This document shows positions 1 through 13,048 of a stretch of DNA of 64,000 nt, one piece after another (within the stretch, counting starts at the first letter, position 1; each line of letters starts with the position of its first letter). Made by a program: the position numbers and the translations under genes. Origin of the DNA: Neckera pumila (Eukaryota > Streptophyta > Bryopsida > Hypnales > Neckeraceae); NCBI GenBank assembly GCA_963969595.1, contig OZ018412.1, forward strand, positions 3,660,501 through 3,724,500, given 5' to 3'. The notes under the pieces were generated by a model that was given only the letters and a program-made list of their open reading frames with translations, was not told where the DNA came from and ran no database searches.

Positions 1-1126
1 ACTGAAAGTGCTGAATAAGCGTCGTATTGTAGTGAATACTTATTAGGATAATTACAAATGCAAAAGATTGTTGTAGAATTGAAGGATTGTCTTGAGGAAT
101 ATTATTAGCCCATATAGGAACAATCACAAGAAGTCAGAGGTAATATAATTACAATAAGAGATAATATACTTGTAACATTTTTTGGCCTATTGACAATGTA
201 AAATGTTGAAGGAGGTGATTTCAAAGAGGCAATTCAAATGATCTATTTATCTCCTTATGGACAATGTCCTAAAAAAACTCTAGTACAAGTACTTGATTTA
301 TTCTAGATATGATAGCCTTTCAAAGAATCAGAATAATCAAAGAATAATTAATCCATATTTGACTTTAGGTTGCAAATTAATGAAATTATCTTGTTTAAAA
401 TCATCAATGTCTATGAATACATGACATCCAAACCTCCTCATATGTGAAACAGAGGCAGTAACTCTTGCAATGAAATGTTGAAATATTTTGAAATAAAACC
501 TCATAAAAGACCTTTTTGAAACAAAAGACCCTTCGATTTTTGCTTAACATAAAAGGCAAATCTATAAGAGGAATAATCACTTTTAAACAAGATGTAATAT
601 AAGGACACTCTATGTAAAGGTTTAGAAATTCACTCGCAAACATAATTGCGCAAAAATGAATTGGAAAAAAATTCATGAATCCACTCTTTGTGAAAAGGAA
701 AGGATTTTTGTTTGCTTTTACCATAAGGACATTCTAGATAGTTGTTGCAAATCCTTTGATATATGAGATATTGAGAGACCGCAAAATGACCTAGACAATG
801 CCATTTGATGGATCATGTCAATATAAAGATGTCCAAACCTTTGATGCCAAATATCCATTGGAATTGTCCTCTCAAAGAGGTAATTAATGTCTCAAACAGA
901 TAGAATCATATAAGATGAGTTGTTTCCTACTGAAAGAATAACTTTAGAATCAAGAAGATATATATTGCCAACCATATAACCTAGCATAAGAGTTTGTGTA
1001 CCTATCGAAAGGAACAAATAAAATGATCACTCTGAAAAAACATCATGCAGACTTTTGAAATTCTAGTAATAGAGAACAAATTTTGTTGTAGATCTTGAAC
1101 ATAAAGATCAAACATCTTTGAAAATG
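1..1126 (-). pseudogene. Decayed Ty1/copia pol fragment (pre-integrase to integrase/linker)
   Basis: Reading the minus strand across frames gives pieces that follow copia pol order: LYVQDLQQNLFSI near 1,090, WHCLGHFAVSQYL near 780, CPYGKSKQKSFPFHKEW near 710 (pre-integrase GK..R.FP block), SDYSSYRFAFYVK near 570 (integrase core strand), and VSHMRRFGCHVFIDIDDF near 420 (the linker block usually written VSHLRVFGC). Every few dozen codons there is a stop or frame change, so it is a dead remnant. It is cut by the window edge on the left, and a small CACTA MITE sits at its right end. No LTR is visible. Family assignment is by remembered motif order; confidence is moderate. Confidence 0.55.
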
Positions 1127-1263
1127 CAGTAGTAGAAAATTTAATTTTTTTGTTGTTTTAGTCGCGTTGATCCGGTCAAAATTTGACAAAAATTTGTTGA
1201 ATCCCAAATTTTGACCCGATCAACGCGACCAAAACAACAGAAAAATTAGATTTTCTACTAGTG
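1127..1263. mobile_element. 137-bp CACTA-type foldback MITE with ATG target duplication
   Basis: Two arms of about 58 bp pair almost perfectly. They begin CAGTAGTAGAAAAT on the left and CACTAGTAGAAAATC on the right (read inward). The terminal CACTA and the 3-bp flanking duplication ATG (1,124-1,126 and 1,264-1,266) are the hallmarks of the CACTA (En/Spm) superfamily. It has no coding capacity. The left terminus has one substitution (CAGTA). Confidence 0.8.
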
Positions 1264-2690
1264 ATGGCTTATTGTGAGCTCTCAGTTCGTCACTTGAGAT
1301 TCACTCTTTTTTTTTTTTTTCTTACAAGTTTGAGTGTACTTTGGATACAAAAAGCCTCCCAAAGAGTATAAGACCAGAATAGGCATGTCACATGCTAATA
1401 TAGCATTTGGTTCCTTATAAAAAAACATCCTTCAATTAATCTCAATTTTTGTTTGTAAATAGGTCAAAATTCGGGATTTCATATAATTGTAGGATTTTAA
1501 GTAAATAGGGCTAGAATCTCCAAACCTATGGTGTATGTAACATCTTAAAATTGGTCTGAGGAATACTGTAGAGGTCCTAAGTCCATTCCCAAAGATATGT
1601 TTCACTTTTCCCATTGCATCAACTAAATAGCGGAAACCCGGATTATTGGCCTGCAAAAGTTACAACCTCAAGATGGACACTTGGAGGGAATCTAGAAATG
1701 CAGTATGGCATTCTAGGGTAGAAATCACATTTGGAGCTCAACGGCAAAATTGATTTGCCAAAATTCTCTCTACAAAAAAGATTCCCTAGTTGCCAAAATT
1801 AAAAAGAGAAGCTAGAATTTGATTTTCCTATGACCTTTGTACAAAGTAAAAATATGAACTTTGTAGAATTCCATGAGAAATTCCGTAAAAAAATTTGGAA
1901 TTTTTTGATTTGCAGAAAATGCTCTTCTAGACAATCAATCGCCAATTACAATGGAAAATTCTTGGAAATTATCCAAATTGCGGTAAAATCTGACTAAAAA
2001 TTAGACTAGCTTGTTTTATTCTAATAAGATGCTCCAAAAAATTTCAGGACATTCCAATAGCTAGAGGTGCCTAAACCGGTGAGATTCTCGGACAACTAGC
2101 AATTTTGAAGAATGCGGTGGAGTTGACCGGCATCCTAGGAGTATACAAAATTGGAATGGGATTGAGGCTAGGTCTTTTCTTACTCCTTCATAACTTCTAA
2201 AGGACCTAGGCTAGTTGCTTTTCTTAGAAAAGTCAAACTCCCCAAACTAGGTTTTTACCCCTTTTGGGTGTTCTGTTAGCACTAAGTTTTATTGAGGTTT
2301 TGATGCCAAATTAAGAGGTTGGATGGAACTTGGAATAAAAATGGCCTTCTGAAGCCAATGGCGCAATCCCTTTGTGATTTGGAGCTGATTACCAAAAGTT
2401 AGAGCTTGAACCACTGTAGAAAGTCAAAATTTAGAAGATCAGGATGAAAATCCTAAATGATAAGAATACCACTAGGAAAAGAGAAGTTGGTGAGTTTCCT
2501 TGAAAATGTATATAAAGGGTTCACTTTTCTCTCACAAACACCCCTTGGGCCATTATTTTGGCATTCTATAACACGTTGGTCCATTTAGTTGGACTTTTTG
2601 GCCATTTTGAGCCAAAATTGCAAATGTGTGTTTTGAGAGCATTTTAAGCTTTGATGCTATTGTTTTTGAAGCTTTCTTTGAAGGACATTG
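1264..2690. other. No gene seen
   Basis: AT-rich sequence with a poly-T run near 1,308-1,320. The longest open frame (1,432-1,656, minus, 74 codons) shows no recognisable domain or splice context. I see no gene or bounded element. Confidence 0.5.
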
Positions 2691-2846
2691 GGGTCTCTTC
2701 AAAGTTTTGGCTTAGTTGTTTTGAATTTATAGAAATTAGAATATTTATCAAAACCACGGCAAAGCTTTGGCTAATTGGCTTAGTTGTTTTGAATTTTTAT
2801 AGAAATTAGAGTGTTTATCAAAACCACAATGAAGCTTTGACTTTGA

Positions 2847-3981
2847 CACTACAAAAAAATGGGGTGTTTTAACCCCTAAAGCCCATTGTCCCTTTGGAGG
2901 ACAAATGGGATTTTGGGCAGGTACCTACAAGTTGAATTTTTGTCGTGATTTTCCAAAACTTTTTTTGAAGATAGAAAATTGCTAAGCTTTGTGGGAATAT
3001 AAATTTTTTTCAATCGGTGCCCGGGAAAAAAGTTATGCCCAAATAAGCTCAAAATTGAAGACAGGGGGCAGCAAAATTGTTTTTGCAAATTTTTATTTTT
3101 ATTTTTTTAAATTTTTTTCTTATAGATTATATTTTTATATATTTGGAAAGCTTTGATTCATTTTATTTGGAATTTAATTAGAAAGTTATGGACGATCTTG
3201 TATTTCAAGCACTTAGAGAATCTTTTTGAAAAAAATAACTTGTAGGATTCATTTCTAAATGCAATTTTTACAATTTTTCAAGAAAAGAGCTTCCATAGGT
3301 TTAGTTTCATTGCTAGAACAATCTCACCATTGGGATTAGTGCTTTTTAATTCCATATAAAAGATATTAATATTTTAGATTTTCCTTCTATCTCGTACCTA
3401 CTTCTACTTAACAATTTTTTTAATGATAAACATTAAATTTTTTTGAATTTTTTTCCCCTGGACTCTCAATTTAGTTTTCCACTATAAAGATTTAAAGCTC
3501 AAAGCTCTATAGTGCAAAAAATTTAAGTTAAAATGTTTCAAAGTTATAACATCTAGTCTTGCAATGTACTAAAATATACGATTTTTTCACTTTAAACACA
3601 AATATCCTGCAATCTTTGCGGTCAAAAATTCTGAAATTTTTTCCACATATTCTTATATTAGTTAGGTGCAAGATCCTATGATTCGATCTACAAAAAAGTC
3701 ATTTTAATTTTATTACTCTTTGCTATTAAAATGACAGTTTTAGATGATTTTGGGCAGAAAAATGGCCTTGAGCCTTTAGGGGTTAAGTGAAATTTTAAGT
3801 ATAGTCCTAGACATAAGATTTCAAGTAATGACCTTTAAGGAAATTTTTAGCAAAATTTTACTAGAAATACAAGTGTTTCTAATCAAATTTTGCTGAAAAT
3901 TGTCTTAAAGTCATTACTTAAAACCTTATGTCTAGGACTACACTTAAAAACTCACTTAAAACACCCCATTCTCTTGTAGTG
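2847..3981. mobile_element. CACTA-type foldback element, TSD TGA, carrying a nested TTAA element
   Basis: The ends are CACTACAAAAAAATGGGGTG on the left and CACTACAAGAGAATGGGGTG on the right (read inward), flanked by TGA at 2,844-2,846 and 3,982-3,984. The arms continue inward (for example AAGTATAGTCCTAGACATAA near 3,797 against its complement near 3,930). Removing the insertion at 2,869-3,786 leaves a foldback of about 221 bp. It is non-coding. CACTA termini and a 3-bp duplication define the superfamily. Confidence 0.85.
2869..3786 (-). mobile_element. TTAA-flanked TIR element, copy 1 (piggyBac-like MITE)
   Basis: It starts TTAA|CCCCTAAAGCCC and ends CCTTTAGGGG|TTAA. It lies inside the left arm of the CACTA foldback. 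The right arm of that foldback reads GGGTGTTTTAAGTGA, whereas the left arm reads GGGTGTTTTAA-element-TTAAGTGA. The undisrupted arm is therefore the empty site and shows that TTAA was duplicated. The subterminal block GATTTTGGGCAGGTACC is shared with copies 3, 5, 7 and 8. No transposase is visible; the 70-codon minus frame at 2,876-3,088 partly matches frames in copy 7 only because the DNA is related. Confidence 0.85.
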
Positions 3982-4234
3982 TGAAAGCTTTGAAAATATT
4001 AGAACTTTGAAGTGTTTGGAAACGATGACGAAGCTTTGACTTTGAAAACTCTGGAAGTATTAGAATTTTGGAGTGTTTAGAAATGACAGCAAAGTTTTGA
4101 ACTATGAAATCCTAGAAAATCACAAAAAAATTAGAAGTTGTTGCCATTTCTCCAAGTTTTGTTTCTAAACACAAACGTTGACAAAGGGAAGGGGTCCGAC
4201 CAACCGGAGGCGGCCACGTGGTGGGAGCTGATGT

Positions 4235-4365
4235 GCGAGGGTTTTGTACGATGACCAGGGTTCTGTACTGTGGCCCGAGTCTGTACAGTGGCCCAAATTA
4301 CGAATGTGGCTTGAGTTTTGTACTGTGGCCGAGTTCTGAAATGTGGCCTAAGATGTGGTCCGTAC
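4235..4365. repeat. Short degenerate tandem repeat around GTACTGTGGCC
   Basis: Units of about 20-25 bp (GTTCTGTACTGTGGCC and variants such as GTCTGTACAGTGGCCC) repeat five or six times. They make opposing open frames in both strands, which I do not regard as genes. Confidence 0.5.
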
Positions 4366-5439
4366 AGCCGCCTGGCCAAAATTTTGGATTTTTTGGAACT
4401 CAAAAATTGAGACTAAAAAAAAAATTATCCCAAAAAAATCTAAGAAAACGTTTTGCATTCTAGGGAGGTAGAAACATATGCATTAGTGAATTAGAATTAG
4501 CAAATAGAAGTAGGAAATAGTAGGAAGAAGTAGAGTAGGACAAAAAAGGGGAATTGCCATCATTCTAACACTCCTCAAATCTCACATGTAGAAGAAACAT
4601 AGGATAGGAAGTAGCTACTTTCATGAACATTCTCCAAACTCTGCAAACTCCAATAGATTGAACTCAAATTGCAATGGAAAAGATGAAGGGACAATTGGGA
4701 ATTTGAAGAGAAGTTAGGATTCAGACAAGATTAGTCAAGTTGTCAACTATCATTTGGGAGTTTGGAGCATTATTGAATAATATCTAAGCCAACTCTTGAA
4801 ATTCAATAATAGAGTCCAAATAGTGTTGAAGAAAATTAGAGTTAAAAGGAAAAAAAGAAGTTAGAAGGAAAAGAAAAGAAGGTCCAGAAAGAAGTAGTAA
4901 AAACTCCAAAACTTATATCAAAATCTTATCTTTAAGCGGTGAGCAAAAATCCAAGACAACATCCAAATATGGCAGATTGGAAATACCTTAAAGAACTCCT
5001 CTACAATACGGCGGATGATGTCCAGCTTAAGGTAACTCATTAATTTCTTCGTTCCCTTTTGAATTGTTTAAATTAGTGTGGGAGCTAGATTACCCACCCT
5101 TGGTAATAAAGCAAACACGACCATATTCTTAGCTTTTATCCACTTTTGACTTAAAGGGGTATTTGCACGCGGGGTCCAATATGCCTTCCAAGCAATGGAA
5201 CTTGCTAATGTTTCCTAAGTTTTCATGGATGGGCGAAGAAGTGACTAGATATATGCGTGATGACTTCTAATTTGATTGCCGATGATTCGGGCCACGGTAA
5301 TCTACCGATGCACTCTCACTGTACTTCTATCTATCCTAGGTTGAGTTCAGATTGGGTGGTTGATGCCATTTCTAACAACTGAACTAATTGAAGGGACCCC
5401 CTAGGTTCCTTCCATGAGCCTCTAAGATTCTTTTTTTGG

Positions 5440-6070
5440 TTGTACTCTTGGTATAACCCCAAGTTCTAACCCCTAAAGTTAATTCTAAGTTTTGACTTTA
5501 ACCCCAAATTTCTACTTTTAAATGTAATTCTAAATTTTTATTGCCTAGTTTTGACCTTGAAATTTATCCTCTAAATTTAACTCTATGTTTTAACTTTTAC
5601 CTCTAAGTTTCTACTTGTAGGTCAACTTTAAAAGTTATCCTTTTAGTTTAATTCTATGTTTTAACTTTTAACTCTAAATTTTTACTTCCTAAATCTAATC
5701 CTAAGTCTTAACCCCTACACTAAACTCCCACGGTTTACGTCCTAATTTTAGGTTTAATTTTCCACCTCTAAATTAAACTCCCAAATTTACTTTTTTATTT
5801 ATAATTCTAAATTTTAACCTCTAATTTAAACTCCAAATTAACTCTCTAATTTTGGTCCTAAGTTCTCAAATCTAAATTAAATGTCCAAATCAACCCTCTA
5901 ATTCTAATCCTAAATTTTAATCCCTAAATTAAGTTTCCAAATTAGTTCTAATTGGACGTTTTACTTCTCGATTTTTTTCTAATTTCTACTTCCCAAACCT
6001 AATTCTAGGATGTTGACTTCTAAATTAATGTTAATTTCTACTTCCTAAACTAGCCCTAATCCTCGTTTAT
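5440..6070. repeat. Low-complexity region of degenerate CCTAAA-like motifs
   Basis: About 600 bp made of variants of TCTAA, CCTAAA and TTTTAAC (for example AACCCCTAAAGTTAATTC, TCCTAAATTTTAATCCCTAA). It could be an old, decayed interstitial telomere-type or short-period satellite. Identity between units is too low to define a period by eye. Confidence 0.4.
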
Positions 6071-6305
6071 TGTTCTTTAAAACGAAGTTCACCAAAATTC
6101 ATCCGTCCTTGGACCGCTCAACTTAACTTAGCGTGGTCGATCCAAGGCCAAATTTTTAGCGTAATATGTTTTATAAACCCCTATGCCTAATCTATGGACT
6201 TTTGAATCTAAACTTCCAATTTTTGCTAATCCTTGCTAATTATCTTGGATTAAAGACTAACTAAGAGAATTACAGCTAATTGGAAAAATAATACCAAGGA
6301 TCAAT

Positions 6306-7235
6306 TTAATCCCTAAAGGACCGGCATGCGTTTTTTAGCTGTATAGAAATTTTGGGCAGGTACATGTGACTAGAGATTTTCATATTTTTGGCTGAAATTT
6401 TAATGCAATGTGGGTGCAAGGACTATCTTTCATATGCACTAAATTTCATGACATTTGGAAATGTGAATAAAAAGTTATGGCCTAATATGTTACTTTTTTT
6501 TGTAACTGGGCAATTTGAATAGATTAAAAATATTGCTTTTTTCAAAAACAAAAATTTTTAATTGGTTTTCTAGAGTTATGTATATGTAGAAAGCTTTAAA
6601 TCATCCCATTTTGATCAATGAGTCAAAACTTCTGAGGAGTTTTAGTTTATAGGCAGTCATAGATTTTCTACTCTAAAATAAAGTTTGAAGTCCTTTATCT
6701 TATTTAATTTTCAATATTTTTTGAAAAAAATAAAATCATAGGATGTAGATTGTTTATTATAATATTGTAATAGTTGGAATTAGCATTTTTCAATTCTATA
6801 ATTAAATTCTTGACAATTTAGTATTTTGAATCATTCTCTACTAATATCTATTTATTATTTTTTTCCTTTATGCTATACAATTCCAAATGAAGTGAATTTT
6901 TTCAAGCATGTAGCCAACTTGTTTAGGAAAAGAATCCAAAAAAGCACCATCATTTTAGACATTTTTTCATCGAAAAGTGAGCTTATAAAGTGCAGCTGGC
7001 CTACTCTTTGTAGGGCCAAAAAAGTGATTTCAAGGAATTTGAATGCTTATATCTTGCAATCCACATGGTGGAAAATTCTGAAAATTTTACCATACATTCT
7101 CAAGTTAGCATACTACAGGATCCTAGAGTTACATATGTCAAACTTTTTTTTTTCAAAAATTAGATACTTGTACCTTAAAATGGCATTTTTTCAACATTTT
7201 TGATGAAAACATAGTCATAGAACTTTAGAGGTTAA
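6306..7235 (-). mobile_element. TTAA-flanked TIR element, copy 2
   Basis: Left end TTAA|TCCCTAAAGGACC, right end AACTTTAGAGG|TTAA, 930 bp. The subterminal block ATTTTGGGCAGGTAC at about 6,350 places it in the same family and orientation as copy 1. The frame at 6,826-7,203 (125 codons) has no transposase motif. Confidence 0.75.
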
Positions 7236-10200
7236 TGGCTTACCTCATCACTGCCAATGTTGGAGATAATGTCGTCCACGTGCTCATACGTGTCTCCGTT
7301 CATAGTATTTCTTTGGCCTTTTTTTTCCAAAGCTCACCGCTTAATTTCAAAGAACATATTACACCCTAACTTCTTTCATTCCTTCTCCCCTTTTCTTTTC
7401 CTTCTCCTCCTTTCTTCTACTCTGGTACTATTGCACCTACTTTTGATGGTGGTCTTACAAGATGGTCCCGAATGCCGAGAAATTTTAATGTCCCTCGTAT
7501 CTTCTTACGTCTTTCTTTCTTTGTGTCATTCCTATACTCCTCCTAACGGTCACAACAAATTCTTGAGATTTCCCCCCCAGCCTATCTAATCCTAAGCCTA
7601 GGTTACTATTTATCATCTCCCTCCTTTTGTTCCCTACTTCATCTCTTTCTCCATTAATCCCCCTCCATTATTTGTGTTTGTATTTGGATGGTGAGAGTGG
7701 AGCAAGTGAGCTCTATGTGCAAGTGTGATGTGGAGGCCCTGGTTCTCTTCCCCCTTTTCTTTTCTTTTCTTCAGTTGCACATTGACCTTTGAAACTCTAG
7801 TTCCTTAACTGAGTTATACTGAACTTCTGGTTTTGGGTTCCTAAACTAGCTTTGTAACTAGGTTATTTACTCTAGGTTTTCTAAACTAGCTCCTAAATGG
7901 ACAAAAACTAAAAAAAAAAGGAAAGTGGGACCCCGTGGGGTATTATCCCATATTGATCAAGCGTTTAGCCATGATGTATGTGATCAGTTAGCAAAATAGA
8001 ACAAGCTAGAACCTTGTGCTGGCCCAAACTGGGTGCTGGTTCAAACTAGATACCGGCCCGCCATTGGCTGCTGGCTGCTGGTATCCAAATTTTTTCTTCA
8101 AACACACACCTCGAGTTCCCTCAGGGGAACCCACTTACACAAACTTAAGCTGGATTTTTGGAGAGTTAGGGCTAGGTTCAAAGCTTTGCCTTCTGTGGGT
8201 TAGGCCCAAAAATTTTGGGTAAAGAAATTAACTCACATATCAACCGCTACTTATTTTTTGCTAGAACTCTAATATCTTGAAAGCTAAAATTTAGACTTTT
8301 CCAAGAAGATCTTGGAAACTAAACTTTGGGCCTAAATACTTGGGAAGTTCAAAGTTTCGCCATCAAGTTGGGTTCAACATCAACTCTAGGACTTCGTGGC
8401 ACTCCGGGGGTTCAAAAATCCAATCGCGGTAAAATTTCAACTCTTGGGGGTTTCCTATTTTGAGAAAAGTAACTAGCCTGGGTTCTCTGGAAGGTGAAAG
8501 GGAGTAGAAAAAGACTCCTTATTGACACTATTTTGCCGTTGTGTGCCCCCGGAATGCCTGTCAACGTCGTGGGGATCTCGCGACGTGATTAATTCCCGAG
8601 GAATCTTGCTGGTTTGGGTACCTACCGCTATCGGAATGCCGCAAAATTATTGGAACGCATTATTAGCATAAAATAAGCTATCCTATTTTTTTGGGAGATT
8701 TTACCGCACCCTGGATAATTTACTAGAAATTTCTGTTGGAAATTAAAATGGTTGACCGCCCCAAAATGGTTCTTCTACAAGTTGGAAGATGCCGGGAATT
8801 TTTGTGGGACCTCTCAGGGAGCCTTGTGAAAGATGTGGAGGTGTGTTTCCGTACCTAGCACAATTGGTCAGTGGAGACCTATATTGGCCATCTCCTCAAA
8901 TTGTCGATGGCGCGGGAATCTTTTGCAAATGAGGGAGTCTTAGCGAATTGGTTTCGCTGTTGGACTCTTGGCAAGGGATTCACCCTGGAACACCATCCTT
9001 AGGCTGTAAATTCCTCCACAAGCCCGTCTCGAGTTTAATGGCTCGTACATGCTAACAACCGAGAGTTTCAATAATTCGTTGATCCAATGGGGAATTTAAA
9101 ACCTAACCTAGGACCCAATCTACGACTTGCTGTGAATTCCTAGGACCAATCTAGCCATGCATTGCCACCTTCCAGTGGCATTTAGCCTGGTTGGGGCTAT
9201 GTGACTAAAATCCTCCAAATCCCGCTATCTTATGATTTAAATTCTATTTCTAGGCAAGGTTTGGGGAAGTTTTAGGTATAAAATCAAAACTAGACCAAAT
9301 ACTATAATGGGTATGGTACAACCCTATTTTGGTTTTACACTCTTTTTATGGCTTTTTGTATAATTTTACCTATTCTAAATTGCAAATTTCAAAAAAAAGA
9401 AATCCACGAGTCCCAAGTGACAATTTGAAAGCTCACAATTAGCATTTAAAATACTTAGCCAAATTTCAAGACCAATTTAGTGATTCAAAATTGGGATTTT
9501 TTTCCAAGTTTATCCATAGAAATCTGTAGATTAAGATTAGAGGTTCTCAAAAATATATCACATAGGAAATAGAGTAAAAACAAGTAAGGAATGCAAGGAT
9601 GAAGTTTACGACCTAAATTGGATGAAAAAAATTTAGAAGTAACCAAGAGGAACAAAATCAGTAAGTAGAAGTAACCTAGACCATAAAAGTGAAGTTAGAA
9701 GTTAATTTTTAATTTAGGGTTAGTAACAATCAATGGATGAAGTTTTAAACACCAAAGAGAGGTCAAACTTCATCCATCAATAACTCTTGATAAGATACGT
9801 CAAATTTCAAGTGAGATGACATTTTGGAAAGCTTAAACTAGCCTCTTTTAGGAACAAATCTAAAAGTTCTAAGAATAATAATTGACTAGAATTTATTTAA
9901 AGCATCAAAGACAAGGAAAAGAAGGAGTAGGGCAATTCAACTTGATCAAATGAAGAACTTAACATTAGAAACCTAAATTAGGAACTTCAAATAATCCGCA
10001 AGTGGTTTAAACTTAAGGAAAGACCAAAATCACTAGAGAAAACAACAGATGAAGTTTAGGTTAGAAAATGGATGAAATCAACTAAAAGTAATTCGTCCAA
10101 GTCAAAACTTAGGACTTAAACAAGGCCTAACTACTTAAAATTAGGATTCAAATTTTAAGATTTGTTAAAATAGGAAACAAGTCCAAACAAGTGGATGAAG

Positions 10201-11897
10201 TTTAAGTAGCCTAGGAAAGGCTAAACTTCATCCATTAATATCTTTTACTAATAAAGAAGAATAGGGTCAAATTTTATGTTTTTGAAAACTAATTCTCTAC
10301 CGCTTAGGATTGCTAAATTTAGATTATAACTATCCCCATCTTAAAATTATCTTGACCTATTTGGCTTGAAGTAGTTTGAATAGAAGTTGTAATTTGTTGC
10401 ATTTTCTTGTTTTTTTTGCAAATTGTGGATAATTAGGAATTTGAAAAATATCTATTGCTTAGAAGGCACAATGGATTGATGCTAGGCACCCGTAAGTTAA
10501 AAAAATCACAAGAAACATTAGAACCCGGTTGTGCTCGATTATTTTCCAAGGGTGGATAAATTAGTAAATAAGAGCTTACGTTTCCTCAATTAAGTTTTGA
10601 AGGTGTATCTTTATGCAAATATCTCCAACAATTGTTGCATAACATACTTTCCACTAATCGCTAAAATGGATAGATTCTTGTCTAAAGACAACAATACTAG
10701 TTTGGAAAACCAACTCAATATGTTAGTCATATGACAAGTGGCTCTAGTATCAATCTTTTAGAAAATGATTGACATGTGCTTGAGATGATTTTTAGCCATG
10801 AAGGATATCTTATAGGACCTGTAACCTTGGTTGTTATGAATGCATAGATCTGATAAAGATTCTAGTATTACTTCAGATGATGATAAATTTGGGAGAATTG
10901 AAAAAGGAATATGTTTTGATGTGAAAAATCTATGTAGTAAGCTTAAATGTCTTCGTGGTCCAAATAGAAACTATCAAAAGGATTTAAAATCAAAGAATCT
11001 TTATTGTTTTAAACATTTGTCATGTTGATTCTAGCAGGTTGTCTGGAAATAAAAGGAATTGATCTTTGATGAGGATATTGATTCACCTAATGTCCATATT
11101 CACGACAATTATTGATTACACTATGTAAGCCTTCTTAGTTTAAGGATCTCAATGGTACGTTTCTTGCATTGTTCAAACTTCAATCATAAAGCTAAAAGAT
11201 TAATACAATGCTAAACATGATTATAATTAGAAAAATGTTGTTATTTCTAACTTGTTGGTCCTAGACAATTATGTAAGGAAAACTTTGATGGTATCAAGTA
11301 ATGTCATACAACATTGGTGTAGGTCAATACAACTATTTAAATGAAGCTAACCTTCCATTCAACTATACAATTCTCCTACTATAGAAATCAAGCGGTCTTG
11401 TGTCAGTGTGTCACCAACATAGTATGGCTACTGAAGTTGAGCAATAAATTTAGATGTAGATGTCTTTGTGCAACAAAATGGATATCAAATTTGACAACAT
11501 ATATTCCTACTTTCTGGAGCCAATTCCTATGTTATCATAAAGTTTCCAAGATATGAAGGTAGATGATGAAGGGGCTTGGCAATCATGGCACGATTTGAGA
11601 TAATTTGGCCAATGTCAATTAATTTGAAAGAATTTTTTTCAAAATTTGTTAGTAAATCATGAACATTGTTCGGACTGTCTAAATTCAGTGAATAAAATCT
11701 CCAATAGAAATTATGAACAGCAAAGGCTATATTTGTTTTATAAAATTTAAAAATTTATTCCCAATATTTATGAGATGATTTAGTAATATAGAATGGTGTG
11801 TGTAATGGATGCTCTATAGATGACATGGTAATGCCATGAGCCTGAAAATTTCTATCAACCCGATTGTCATTATTTGTATTAGGATCGACGTCTTTGA
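7236..11897. other. No confident gene; probable decayed repeat DNA
   Basis: Scanned on both strands. 8,400-9,250 is slightly more GC-rich but has no long frame or family motif. 9,560-10,200 repeats short AAGTT/TAGAAGTTA motifs. Around 10,840-11,140 (plus) the frames are weakly reminiscent of copia gag/protease (acidic SDDD stretch, later HVDSSRL), too weak to call. I see nothing else. Confidence 0.4.
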
Positions 11898-13048
11898 GTG
11901 ATTGCAAGAAACATTTCACGTTTCTGGCTCAAAACGCAGTTTTTGGCCATAGGACTGGTAGTAATATATAATACTATGTTTTCGTAGCGCTCCTGCAGAT
12001 CTCAATTGTCGATTCAAGGCGTCTACAGATCTCAACCGTCAATTCAGTACTATGTAGTACTATGCAGTACTATAGACTGTTGCAAAGTACTACAGAAGCC
12101 ACTGGGAGTAGAAAATAGCAGAAAAGGGGTCTTTGCACCTTTTTATTTCATTAGAAAAGAATTGAACCCAAAAAGAGGCCTTGAATTTTCTTACCAATTT
12201 TAGTACTATTTGCATGTAATTGCATGAGTATGAGAGCAATTATAGATTCATTACAACCACCACTTGGCATGTGCTCCATCCTTCATGAAGAAACCATCAT
12301 GAAATTTATGATAGATCTTGAAGTTAGATTGGATAATGATGACAAATTTTTGAGTTCACAATGCAATTCTTGGCCAATTAGTGAATTAAGAAGGCTCTTT
12401 CCACCCATTAATTCAAGAGATCATGGAGATGGATTGAGTAATGATGACAAATTTTTGAATTCATCATAGAATTCTTGGCCTTATTGGTAAGTTGTGAAGG
12501 CTTTTCCCACCCAAATTTTTGGATTACAAAGCGGCCTCTTTTGGGGTTCATTTCTTTTCTAATGTTAATAATTCAAAAAAATAAAAACAAAAAAAACCAT
12601 TTTGCTAGAGAAGATTGCGCTCATATTGCACCAAAAAATTAATGTAGGAAATTTTTTCCCTCTTTGTAACCTTCACGCAAAGGAAGGTCACTTTGACCCC
12701 ATGTAGACAACTGACATGTTGCTATTTTCATAAAAATTCATTGTCAATCCTTGTAATGTTAGTAGACCTCCAATATGTCCAAATTGTGGCTTCAAACTCA
12801 CATTTTTGGGTCAAAATAGGACTAAAACCCTCCAAAATAGCCAAAGTAGACACTCAATCAGGGGCAGTTTAAAACTAGTAAAGTAATTTGAAAAAATTTG
12901 AAAAAATTACTCAATGTCTGAAACTACCATATGTACCTTCTTTCCAAATTTCACGCCAAATGGACAAATGATGCAAAAGTTATGAGCAAAAAACCACCCA
13001 TCCGAGGGCAAGGGGACAAAAAATAGGACAACTGTTTCTTGCAATCAC
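11898..13048. mobile_element. TIR-bounded element of about 1.15 kb with an internal tandem duplication
   Basis: The left end GTGATTGCAAGAAAC (11,898) and the right end GTTTCTTGCAATCAC (ending 13,048) are perfect inverted repeats of 15 bp. Inside, a block beginning near 12,329 (AATGATGACAAATTTTTGAG) repeats near 12,435, about 106 bp apart. Around 12,000-12,070 short direct repeats (CAGATCTCAA, AGTACTATG) occur. No transposase is seen and no clear target duplication could be read, so the superfamily is open. Confidence 0.45.

Larger units (their letters stand above)
2690..4110. repeat. Decayed tandem repeat array with 60-68 bp units, split by a CACTA foldback
   Basis: Units built around AAGCTTTG...TTTTGAA...TTAGAAT recur at about 2,700-2,845 (two copies of about 68 bp) and resume at 3,982-4,110 (two copies of about 60 bp beginning GAAGCTTTGACTTTGAAA). 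The CACTA element at 2,847-3,981 was inserted into this array. Confidence 0.6.

Noticed and set aside
10840..11140. Possible copia gag/protease remnant
   Set aside because: Only an acidic stretch and one DSS-like motif; no cysteine knuckle or continuous similarity.
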